The notes below the pieces were generated by a model. The model ran no database searches and was not told the origin of the DNA. It was given only the letters and a program-made list of their open reading frames with translations. Positions 57,519 to 64,000 of a stretch of 64,000 nt of DNA are shown here, in pieces (the stretch's first letter is position 1; each line of letters begins with the position of its first letter). Both the position numbers and the translations under genes were made by a program. The stretch is taken from assembly GCA_947383005.1 (NCBI GenBank), contig CANDBT010000008.1:59774-123773 (forward strand), given 5' to 3'. Source of the stretch: an uncultured bacterium. GTDB lineage: Bacteria; Bacillota; Clostridia; Lachnospirales; Lachnospiraceae.

Positions 57519-57941
57519 ATGCCAACATTTAATCAGTTAGTCAGAAAAGGAAGACAGACATCGGTCAAGAAGTCTACCGCACCGGCTCTGCAGAGAGGAT
57601 ATAACTCTTTGAGAAAACGTGCTACCGGTACTTCTTCTCCGCAGAAGAGAGGGGTATGTACCGCCGTAAAGACAGCTACTCCGAAGAAGCCTAATTCCGC
57701 TCTTCGTAAGATTGCCAGAGTACGTCTTTCGAATGGTATCGAAGTAACCAGCTATATTCCGGGAGAGGGACACAATCTGCAGGAGCATAGCGTGGTGCTC
57801 ATCCGTGGCGGGAGGGTAAAAGATTTGCCAGGTACCAGATATCATATTATCAGGGGAACTCTGGATACTGCCGGCGTGGCCAACCGGAAACAAGCCCGCT
57901 CCAAATATGGTGCGAAGCGGCCGAAGGCTGCTAAAAAGTAA
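57519..57941 (+). CDS. rpsL: 30S ribosomal protein S12
   Basis: S12 lies at the decoding centre of the small subunit. The 140-residue protein has the standard sequence: [12 protein letters not shown] at the N terminus, [20 protein letters not shown] (the loop with the lysines whose change gives streptomycin resistance), [23 protein letters not shown]-type segment ([17 protein letters not shown]) and a basic tail. Wild-type lysines are seen at TPKKPNS and in the GGRVKDLPG region. AGGAGGTG lies 8 bp before the ATG. It is the first gene of the rpsL-rpsG-fusA-tuf operon. Confidence 0.98.
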   Translation: MPTFNQLVRKGRQTSVKKSTAPALQRGYNSLRKRATGTSSPQKRGVCTAVKTATPKKPNSALRKIARVRLSNGIEVTSYIPGEGHNLQEHSVVLIRGGRVKDLPGTRYHIIRGTLDTAGVANRKQARSKYGAKRPKAAKK

Positions 57942-58166
57942 ACGATTGCGGAGCAATGCTTAAAAGGTAGAATCACTAACAGCAGTAAAGTGGACTGCAC
58001 AGCAGTAACGATGCCTGCGGCAAAAGCTTTAAGGTATCCGTTTTGTTAGTGCCGGTGATATTAGCCTGTGGGTTGCAGGATATAGATAGAAATACCGAGC
58101 ACGAACACATTTTATGGAAACATGTGAGTACCGATGATTTAATTTATTATTAAGGAGGGAAGTACC
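57942..58166 (+). other. rpsL-rpsG intercistronic region with pairing segments
   Basis: This 225-bp gap holds CACTAACA (57974-57981), which pairs with TGTTAGTG (58044-58051) enclosing a GCAGT/ACTGC hairpin. Further on CACAT pairs with ATGTG near 58107-58128. The corresponding gap in E. coli carries the S7 autoregulatory site; a similar function here is only a possibility. Confidence 0.45.
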
Positions 58167-58637
58167 GTGCCACGTAAAGGACATATTCAGAAAAGAGACG
58201 TATTGGCAGATCCTTTATATAACAATAAGGTTGTGACCAAACTGATCAATAATATTATGCTGGATGGAAAAAAGGGAATCGCACAGAAGATCGTATATGG
58301 TGCATTTGCCCGTGTGGAAGAGAAGACGGGCAAACCGGCTGTAGAAGTTTTTGAAGAGGCGATGAACAACATCATGCCGGTTTTGGAAGTTAAAGCAAAG
58401 AGAATCGGCGGCGCCACCTATCAGGTACCTATCGAGGTAAAGCCTGAACGGAGGCAGACCCTGGCTCTTCGTTGGATTACCATGTTTTCTCGTAAAAGAA
58501 ACGAAAAAACCCAGGAAGAGCGGCTGGCGAATGAGATTATGGATGCGGCCAACAATACCGGTGCATCCGTAAAGCGGAAAGAAGATATGCATAAGATGGC
58601 AGAGGCGAACAAGGCCTTCTCCCATTTTAGATTCTAA
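58167..58637 (+). CDS. rpsG: 30S ribosomal protein S7
   Basis: S7 nucleates assembly of the 30S head and contacts the E site. The 156-residue protein reads [60 protein letters not shown] and [10 protein letters not shown], then [20 protein letters not shown], matching the family over its length. The start is GTG with AAGGAGGG upstream. It ends 15 bp before fusA, in the conserved str operon order. Confidence 0.98.
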   Translation: MPRKGHIQKRDVLADPLYNNKVVTKLINNIMLDGKKGIAQKIVYGAFARVEEKTGKPAVEVFEEAMNNIMPVLEVKAKRIGGATYQVPIEVKPERRQTLALRWITMFSRKRNEKTQEERLANEIMDAANNTGASVKRKEDMHKMAEANKAFSHFRF

Positions 58638-58652
58638 TAGGAGGACAAAGCT

Positions 58653-60770
58653 TTGGCTGGAAGAGAATATCCGTTAGAGAGAACCAGGAATATTGGAATC
58701 ATGGCTCATATCGATGCGGGTAAGACTACGTTGACTGAGCGAATTTTATATTATACTGGTGTAAACTATAAGATTGGCGATACCCATGAAGGTACTGCTA
58801 CGATGGACTGGATGGAGCAGGAGCAGGAGAGGGGTATTACGATTACTTCGGCAGCGACTACCTGTCACTGGACTTTGCAGGAGAACTGCAAACCCAAGAA
58901 GGATGCGCTTGAGCACCGGATCAATATTATTGATACTCCCGGACACGTTGATTTTACCGTTGAAGTAGAACGCTCTCTCCGCGTACTGGATGGCGCAGTA
59001 GGCGTGTTCTGCGCAAAGGGCGGTGTGGAGCCGCAGTCTGAGAACGTTTGGCGTCAGGCAGATACCTATAACGTTCCTCGTATGGCATTCATTAATAAGA
59101 TGGATATTATGGGCGCAGATTTCTTTGGCGCTGTAGACCAGATTCGTACACGTTTGGGAAAGAATGCCATTTGCCTGCAATTGCCTATCGGCAAAGAGGA
59201 TGATTTCAAGGGGATTATTGATCTTTTTGAGATGAAGGCATATATTTATAACGATAATAAGGGTGAAGATATCTCTATTATTGATGTGCCGGAAGACATG
59301 CGGGATGATGCGGAATTGTATCATACCGAGCTGGTGGAAAAAATCTGCGAGCTGGATGACGATTTGATGATGCAGTACCTGGAAGGGGAAGAACCTTCCG
59401 TGGAAGATATGAAGAAAGCACTGAGGAAGGCGACCTGCGAATGCACGGCTATTCCCGTATGCTGCGGCAGCGCTTATCGGAACAAAGGTGTGCAGAAACT
59501 TTTGGATGCAATTTTGGAATATATGCCGGCGCCGACGGATATCCCGTCAATTAAGGGTACAGATCCGGACGGCAATGAGATTGAGCGCCATTCTTCGGAC
59601 GAGGAGCCATTCTCTGCGTTGGCATTTAAGATTATGACCGATCCGTTCGTAGGAAAGCTGGCGTTTTTCCGGGTGTATTCCGGTACGCTCAATTCCGGTT
59701 CTTATGTGCTCAATGCGACAAAAGACAAGAAAGAGCGTGTAGGGCGTATTTTGCAGATGCATGCTAACAAGAGACAGGAGCTGGATAAGGTTTATTCCGG
59801 TGATATTGCGGCAGCGGTAGGTTTTAAGCTGACTACTACAGGCGATACCATTTGTGATGAGCAGCATCCGGTGATTCTGGAATCCATGGAATTCCCGGAG
59901 CCGGTTATTGATATCGCTATTGAGCCCAAGACCAAGGCTGGTCAGGGTAAGATGGGCGAGGCATTGGCGAAGCTGGCGGAGGAAGACCCGACTTTCAGAG
60001 CGAGGACCGATCAAGAGACAGGCCAGACGATTATTTCCGGTATGGGCGAGCTGCATTTGGAGATTATTGTAGACCGTCTGCTTCGGGAGTTCAAGGTTGA
60101 GGCTAATGTAGGGGCGCCTCAGGTTGCTTACAAAGAGTCCTTTACCAAGGCTGTGGACGTGGATAGTAAATATGCCAAGCAATCCGGCGGACGTGGTCAA
60201 TATGGGCATTGTAAAGTGCATTTTGAACCTATGGATGCCAATGCTGAGGAAACGTTTAAGTTTGAGTCTACAGTCGTAGGCGGCGCTATCCCGAAGGAGT
60301 ATATCCCGGCGGTAGGCGCAGGTATCGAAGAGGCTTCGAAAACAGGTGTACTGGCTGGTTTCCCTGTGTTGGGTGTAAAGGCAACCGTTTATGATGGCTC
60401 TTATCATGAGGTAGACTCCAGTGAGATGGCATTCAAAATTGCCGGCTCCATGGCGTTTAAAGAAGCAATGCAGAAGGCTGGTTCCATTCTGCTTGAGCCG
60501 ATTATGAAGGTGGAAGTGACTATGCCTGAGGAATATATGGGTGATGTAATCGGGGATATCAATTCCCGTCGCGGCCGTATTGAAGGTATGGATGATTTGG
60601 GAGGCGGCAAGATTGTAAGAGCATATGTGCCTCTTTCCGAAATGTTTGGCTATTCCACAGACCTGCGTTCAAAGACCCAGGGCAGAGGCAACTACTCGAT
60701 GTTTTTTGAGCGGTATGAGCCGGTTCCCAAGTCTGTGCAGGAAAAGATTGTATCCGAACACAAGAACTAA
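58653..60770 (+). CDS. fusA: Elongation factor G
   Basis: EF-G is the GTPase that moves tRNA and mRNA after peptide bond formation. The 705-residue protein has G1 [13 protein letters not shown], switch I/G2 with [12 protein letters not shown]3 DTPGHVDFT and G4 NKMD. Domain II-V motifs include [38 protein letters not shown] and a C-terminal [14 protein letters not shown]. The start is TTG, preceded by AGGAGG at 8-bp spacing; the N terminus ([20 protein letters not shown]) begins where EF-G normally does. tuf follows 109 bp later. Confidence 0.98.
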   Translation: MAGREYPLERTRNIGIMAHIDAGKTTLTERILYYTGVNYKIGDTHEGTATMDWMEQEQERGITITSAATTCHWTLQENCKPKKDALEHRINIIDTPGHVDFTVEVERSLRVLDGAVGVFCAKGGVEPQSENVWRQADTYNVPRMAFINKMDIMGADFFGAVDQIRTRLGKNAICLQLPIGKEDDFKGIIDLFEMKAYIYNDNKGEDISIIDVPEDMRDDAELYHTELVEKICELDDDLMMQYLEGEEPSVEDMKKALRKATCECTAIPVCCGSAYRNKGVQKLLDAILEYMPAPTDIPSIKGTDPDGNEIERHSSDEEPFSALAFKIMTDPFVGKLAFFRVYSGTLNSGSYVLNATKDKKERVGRILQMHANKRQELDKVYSGDIAAAVGFKLTTTGDTICDEQHPVILESMEFPEPVIDIAIEPKTKAGQGKMGEALAKLAEEDPTFRARTDQETGQTIISGMGELHLEIIVDRLLREFKVEANVGAPQVAYKESFTKAVDVDSKYAKQSGGRGQYGHCKVHFEPMDANAEETFKFESTVVGGAIPKEYIPAVGAGIEEASKTGVLAGFPVLGVKATVYDGSYHEVDSSEMAFKIAGSMAFKEAMQKAGSILLEPIMKVEVTMPEEYMGDVIGDINSRRGRIEGMDDLGGGKIVRAYVPLSEMFGYSTDLRSKTQGRGNYSMFFERYEPVPKSVQEKIVSEHKN

Positions 60771-60790
60771 AAGCAGTATAGAAATTAGGC

Positions 60791-60819
60791 TTGAAAAACT
60801 TGCGGAAATCGCATATAAT
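60791..60819 (+). promoter_or_regulatory. Internal promoter of tuf
   Basis: TTGAAA (60791-60796), 17 bp, TATAAT (60814-60819). It gives tuf its own promoter in addition to the str operon transcript. Confidence 0.75.
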
Positions 60820-60879
60820 AAGGACAGCCTATATATAAATGATAGCCCATAGTGGCCAAATTAAGGAGGACGTTTTAAA

Positions 60880-62073
60880 ATGGCAAAAGCAAAGTTTGAA
60901 AGAAACAAACCGCATTGTAACATCGGTACCATCGGCCACGTTGACCATGGTAAAACCACACTGACAGCCGCTATTACCAAGACTCTGCATGAGAGACAGG
61001 GTACCGGTGAAGCTGTAGCGTTTGATATGATTGATAAGGCTCCGGAAGAGAGAGAGCGTGGTATCACAATTTCTACTGCTCACGTAGAATATGAGACAGA
61101 GCACAGACATTATGCTCACGTTGACTGCCCAGGGCATGCTGACTACGTTAAGAACATGATTACCGGCGCTGCCCAGATGGACGGTGCAATTCTGGTAGTT
61201 GCTGCTACTGACGGTGTTATGGCACAGACAAGAGAGCACATTCTGCTGGCTCGTCAGGTAGGCGTTCCTTATATCGTTGTATTCATGAATAAGTGCGATA
61301 TGGTTGATGATGAAGAGCTGTTGGAGCTGGTTGATATGGAGATTCGTGAACTGCTCAACGAGTACGAGTTCCCGGGCGATGATACTCCGATTATCCAGGG
61401 TTCTGCTCTTAAGGCTCTGGAAGATTCCAGCGGTGAGTGGGGCGACAAGATTATGGAACTGATGGCTGCTGTTGATGAGTGGATTCCTGATCCTGAGCGT
61501 GAGACGGATAAGCCGTTCCTGATGCCTGTAGAGGATGTATTTACCATTACTGGTCGTGGTACAGTTGCTACCGGCCGTGTAGAGCGTGGTACTTTGCATC
61601 TGAATGACGAAGTTGAGATTGTTGGTATCAAAGAAGAAACCAGAAAGACTGTTGTTACCGGTATCGAGATGTTCCGTAAGCTGTTGGATGAGGCTCAGGC
61701 TGGTGATAATATCGGCGCTTTGCTCCGTGGCGTGCAGAGAACAGAGATTGAGCGTGGCCAGGTTCTGGTAAAACCAGGCTCCGTAAAATGCCATCATAAG
61801 TTTACTGCCCAGGTATACGTTCTGACTAAGGACGAGGGTGGCCGTCATACGCCTTTCTTTAACAACTATCGTCCGCAGTTCTACTTCAGGACAACTGACG
61901 TTACCGGTGTTTGCCAGTTGCCGGACGGCACAGAGATGTGTATGCCTGGTGATAACGTAGAGATGAGCGTTGAGCTGATTCATCCGGTAGCTATGGAGCA
62001 GGGTCTTCGTTTCGCTATCCGTGAGGGTGGTAGGACTGTTGGTTCAGGAAGGGTTGCTACTATCGTTGAGTAA
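60880..62073 (+). CDS. tuf: Elongation factor Tu
   Basis: EF-Tu carries aminoacyl-tRNA to the ribosome. The 397-residue protein is complete: [20 protein letters not shown] (G1), [14 protein letters not shown] (G2), [18 protein letters not shown] (G3), MNKCDMVDD (G4) and GSALKAL (G5). Domain II has [13 protein letters not shown], and domain III ends [27 protein letters not shown] lies 11 bp before the ATG. A strong terminator follows 23 bp after the stop, closing the operon. Confidence 0.98.
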   Translation: MAKAKFERNKPHCNIGTIGHVDHGKTTLTAAITKTLHERQGTGEAVAFDMIDKAPEERERGITISTAHVEYETEHRHYAHVDCPGHADYVKNMITGAAQMDGAILVVAATDGVMAQTREHILLARQVGVPYIVVFMNKCDMVDDEELLELVDMEIRELLNEYEFPGDDTPIIQGSALKALEDSSGEWGDKIMELMAAVDEWIPDPERETDKPFLMPVEDVFTITGRGTVATGRVERGTLHLNDEVEIVGIKEETRKTVVTGIEMFRKLLDEAQAGDNIGALLRGVQRTEIERGQVLVKPGSVKCHHKFTAQVYVLTKDEGGRHTPFFNNYRPQFYFRTTDVTGVCQLPDGTEMCMPGDNVEMSVELIHPVAMEQGLRFAIREGGRTVGSGRVATIVE

Positions 62074-62095
62074 TTATAATTTATTCAGTAAAATC

Positions 62096-62128
62096 AAGGC
62101 TTTCGGGGATTTCTCCGAAAGCCTTTTT
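62096..62128 (+). terminator. Terminator of the str operon
   Basis: AAGGCTTTCGG pairs with CCGAAAGCCTT (11 bp) and is followed by a T-run. Everything to its right appears to belong to a separate mobile element. Confidence 0.92.
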
Positions 62129-62215
62129 ACGTTGTGAAACAATTCAAAAATGCTTTGTGGTTCTAATATGGTTCTAAAAAATTTGTTCATCAGTAAAATA
62201 TATCCAAAGTGTCTT

Positions 62216-62716
62216 CTAATAGTTCTCTACTGGAATATTAAATGAATTCATCAAACTGTCTATCCATATGTTGTATTCATCACTATCAATTTTTTCACTT
62301 TCCAGTTCTTTATTCAATTCATTCCAACGAGATACAAGAGATGCAATCTGCGGACTTTCTATGTTGATAGATGCCACTAAACGTCGGGTAGCAGTATTGA
62401 CAGATGTGGAACATTCTACAGGAATACCTGCTCTTATCAATTCCATAATTACCTTTAAAATATCTGAATATGTGTTAATGCTCAATTCTTCGTTGGGTTT
62501 AATCGTATATCCAAAAAATAATTCTTCTTTAATACCAATAATAGAACAGAATTTTTGTATTACTTCCATAGGCGGTTCGCTATAACCGTTTTCGTAATTA
62601 GAATAAGTCGGAACAGACAGTTCCAACTTCGCAGCCATTTCTTTTTGAGACATATCAGCTCCCATACGAAAGGACTTCAAACGTTTATCTACATGTAAAT
62701 AATGTGCTATTCGCAT
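62216..62716 (-). CDS. XRE-family repressor of the integrative element
   Basis: The 166-residue protein has an N-terminal helix-turn-helix (LKSFRMGADMSQKEMAAKLELSVPTYSNYENGYSEPP, residues about 13-48), the XRE/Cro fold. A helical C-terminal region of about 100 residues follows, without peptidase motifs, so it is not a LexA-type autoprotease. It is divergent from the excisionase-like and integrase genes. The region between them contains a TATAAT for this gene (62745-62750 on the minus strand) and an operator-like palindrome in the opposing promoter. A role as element repressor is inferred from this layout. Confidence 0.85.
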   Translation of the reverse strand: MRIAHYLHVDKRLKSFRMGADMSQKEMAAKLELSVPTYSNYENGYSEPPMEVIQKFCSIIGIKEELFFGYTIKPNEELSINTYSDILKVIMELIRAGIPVECSTSVNTATRRLVASINIESPQIASLVSRWNELNKELESEKIDSDEYNIWIDSLMNSFNIPVENY

Positions 62717-62801
62717 ATTCTCACCTCACATTGGATTTTTAATTATTATACCACAATTTCAACAAAAATAAATAGAAATATTCATATTTTAATATTTTTG
62801 C

Positions 62802-62830
62802 TTGACATATCTAAAAATAGATATTATGAT
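62802..62830 (+). promoter_or_regulatory. Promoter of xis-int with a palindromic operator in the spacer
   Basis: TTGACA (62802-62807), 17 bp, TATGAT (62825-62830). The spacer is almost entirely the palindrome ATATCTA-AAAA-TAGATAT (62807-62824), so a bound dimer would sit between the -35 and -10 boxes. The divergent XRE protein is the obvious candidate to bind it. Confidence 0.7.
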
Positions 62831-62885
62831 AAAAATACAAGAAATTAAATATTTCTATTAAAATTCAAATTGTAAGGAGGGTTAT

Positions 62886-63080
62886 ATGAAGTTAAATTAC
62901 ATGATGGATGCGGAAGATGTGGCTAATGAGTTGGGAATTTCTAAAGGACATGCTTATAAGGTCATTCGTCTGCTTAATGGAGAGTTGGAGAAATCTGGCT
63001 TTATTATTGTGGCAGGGAAAGTTCCCAGAGCATTTTGGGAAAAGAAGTTCTACGGTTATCAAACAGTGCAGACAGCATAA
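62886..63080 (+). CDS. Excisionase-like small DNA-binding protein
   Basis: The 64-residue protein has a single winged-helix/HTH motif (MDAEDVANELGISKGHAYKVIRLLNGEL) of the kind in MerR-like excisionases and HTH_17 proteins, followed by a short basic-aromatic tail (VPRAFWEKKFYG). It lies 13 bp before a tyrosine integrase, the usual position of xis in gram-positive integrative elements, and AAGGAGGG precedes the ATG. Excisionases bend DNA at the attachment site to favour excision. Some similar small proteins act as transcription factors instead. Confidence 0.75.
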   Translation: MKLNYMMDAEDVANELGISKGHAYKVIRLLNGELEKSGFIIVAGKVPRAFWEKKFYGYQTVQTA

Positions 63081-63093
63081 GGAGGGAAAACAG

Positions 63094-64000
63094 ATGCCAG
63101 CATATAAGGATGAAAAAAGGAATACTTGGCTAAGCCTGTTCTACTATGAGGATTGGCAGGGCAACAAGAAGAAAAAGCAGAAACGTGGGTTTAAAACAAA
63201 GAAAGAAGCATTGGAGTGGGAAAATAATTTCAAATTATCCGCTAATGCCAATATGGATATGGCGTTGGGAGCATTTGTTGAGATTTATTTTCGTGATAAA
63301 GAGGGCGAGTTGAAGGAGCGTTCAATCAAGAATAAAAGGTACATGATAGAAGCGCATATTCTTCCTTACTTTGAAAATAAGAAAATGAATGAGATTACTC
63401 CGTCAGATATTATCCAGTGGCAGAACGCTATGAGGGAAAAAGGGTATGCGCAGACCTATCTTCGCATGGTGCAAAATCAGATTACTGCCTTATTCACTCA
63501 TGCAAGCAGTATTTACAATTTGGCGAATAATCCATGTAAGAGAGTGAAAAAGATGGGAAAGCCAGATGCGGATAAGCTGGACTTTTGGACAAAAGAGGAA
63601 TACGACAAGTTTATCAGTACGATTGAGGTTGAAAGCCGCTATTACGTGATTTTTGAAATTTTGTTCTGGACGGGAATTAGGGAAGGCGAACTACTTGCCT
63701 TAACAAAATCGGACGTAGATTTTCAGAACAACCGTATGAGTATCACAAAGACCTATTATCGGACGGAAAGGCGAGATGTGATTACTGCCCCTAAAACGGA
63801 ACAATCTGTGCGAGTAATCGAGCTGCCAGAATTCTTGACACAGGAAATAAAAGAATATGTGGATAAGTTATATGAGCTGCCGGATGATGAACGCATCTTC
63901 CCTATTGTGGCAGAAGCATTGCAGCATAAATTGAAGCGGCAAGCAGAAAAGGCAGGAGTGAAAAAGATACGTGTCCATGATATTCGTCACAGCAGTGTAG
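63094..64000 (+). CDS. Tyrosine recombinase/integrase (3' end outside window)
   Basis: The open frame runs from the ATG at 63094 (GGAGGG upstream) to the window edge, 302 codons. The N terminus is an AP2-like arm-binding region (WLSLFYYEDWQGNKKKKQKRGFKTKKEALEWE), as in Tn916-type integrases. A SAM-like core-binding domain covers about residues 60-150 (RSIKNKRYMIEAHILPYFENKKM). The catalytic domain has arginine I in WTGIREGELLAL and the HxxR box in VHDIRHSS at the end of the window. The nucleophilic tyrosine should lie just beyond. With the repressor and xis it forms an integration module. Chromosomal attachment ends could not be identified. Confidence 0.92.
   Translation, partial: MPAYKDEKRNTWLSLFYYEDWQGNKKKKQKRGFKTKKEALEWENNFKLSANANMDMALGAFVEIYFRDKEGELKERSIKNKRYMIEAHILPYFENKKMNEITPSDIIQWQNAMREKGYAQTYLRMVQNQITALFTHASSIYNLANNPCKRVKKMGKPDADKLDFWTKEEYDKFISTIEVESRYYVIFEILFWTGIREGELLALTKSDVDFQNNRMSITKTYYRTERRDVITAPKTEQSVRVIELPEFLTQEIKEYVDKLYELPDDERIFPIVAEALQHKLKRQAEKAGVKKIRVHDIRHSSV

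Larger units (their letters stand above)
62131..64000 (+). mobile_element. Integrative element module downstream of tuf (partial)
   Basis: A divergent XRE repressor, an excisionase-like gene and a tyrosine integrase follow the str operon terminator. The local sequence is more AT-rich than the ribosomal genes, and the arrangement is that of an integrative conjugative element or prophage end. The left boundary must lie between 62131 and 62215 if the module is complete. No direct repeat can be checked because the right end is outside the window. Confidence 0.65.

Noticed and set aside
58746-62000. Long antisense open frames over fusA and tuf
   Set aside because: They are shadows of strongly biased codon use in highly expressed genes and have no start signals.
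1-64000. tRNA or rRNA genes
   Set aside because: No tRNA-like cloverleaf ending or rRNA signature was noticed on either strand while reading, though a dedicated scan was not possible.

Overview
The window looks like chromosome of an endospore-forming member of the Clostridia, most likely a Lachnospiraceae relative. The reasons are the split sporulation gene spoIIID, a SipL-type spore-coat protein with SPOCS and LysM domains, a Csp-like subtilase, a TIGR04086-type membrane protein, and the str operon (rpsL, rpsG, fusA, tuf). No rRNA or tRNA gene was recognised. Assignments rest on reading the sequence and on family knowledge; no database search was run.

The most striking feature is at 3.7-8.2 kb. 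A spoIIID gene is cut in two inside its helix-turn-helix by a 4,163-bp element bounded by the direct repeat TACATA (3872-3877 and 8035-8040). The element carries a large serine recombinase, a small upstream ORF and an AAA-like ATPase/PD-(D/E)XK protein. Joining the two repeats restores an uninterrupted 91-codon spoIIID in frame. The excised circle would carry ACCATA-CA-TATGGT, a symmetric serine-integrase-type site. Good matches to the mother-cell sigma-E consensus (KMATATT-N14-CATACAMT) lie upstream of both the 5' spoIIID piece and the recombinase unit. This is the arrangement of the sigK 'skin' element, but at a regulator that acts earlier in the same mother-cell cascade.

Layout. 1-2.3 kb: two tandem WYL regulators, divergent from rtcB (2.4-3.7 kb). 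8.3-11.7 kb: aldehyde dehydrogenase, small membrane protein and iron-type alcohol dehydrogenase, all on the minus strand. 11.8-16.8 kb: PrcB-like lipoprotein, a 114-bp tandem repeat array, a duplicated-domain lipoprotein, cysE and sipL. 16.9-17.1 kb: a structured RNA candidate. 17.3-21.0 kb: SPFH, zinc-ribbon and TPM-domain genes resembling B. subtilis ydjI-ydjG-ydjH, then a GIY-YIG protein. 21.1-46.8 kb: a surface polysaccharide locus with glf, many glycosyltransferases, two flippase-like proteins, an ATP-grasp/DegT pair, DUF2304 and DUF2142 proteins, rfbC, an ABC-2 permease and a WcaJ-type initiating transferase. A GNAT gene and an L,D-transpeptidase sit inside it on the other strand. 47.1 kb: an LCP protein that probably attaches the glycan to the wall. 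49.4-56.5 kb: HtrA, a ClpX paralogue, a Csp-like subtilase, a signal-peptidase-II-like protein and a CBS/CorC membrane protein. 57.5-62.1 kb: rpsL-rpsG-fusA-tuf. 62.2 kb to the end: repressor, excisionase and tyrosine integrase of another mobile element, cut by the window edge.

The intergenic spaces hold several families of short hairpin-rich repeats (called A to E here). Some show compensatory changes that preserve pairing. They account for most of the gene-free DNA.
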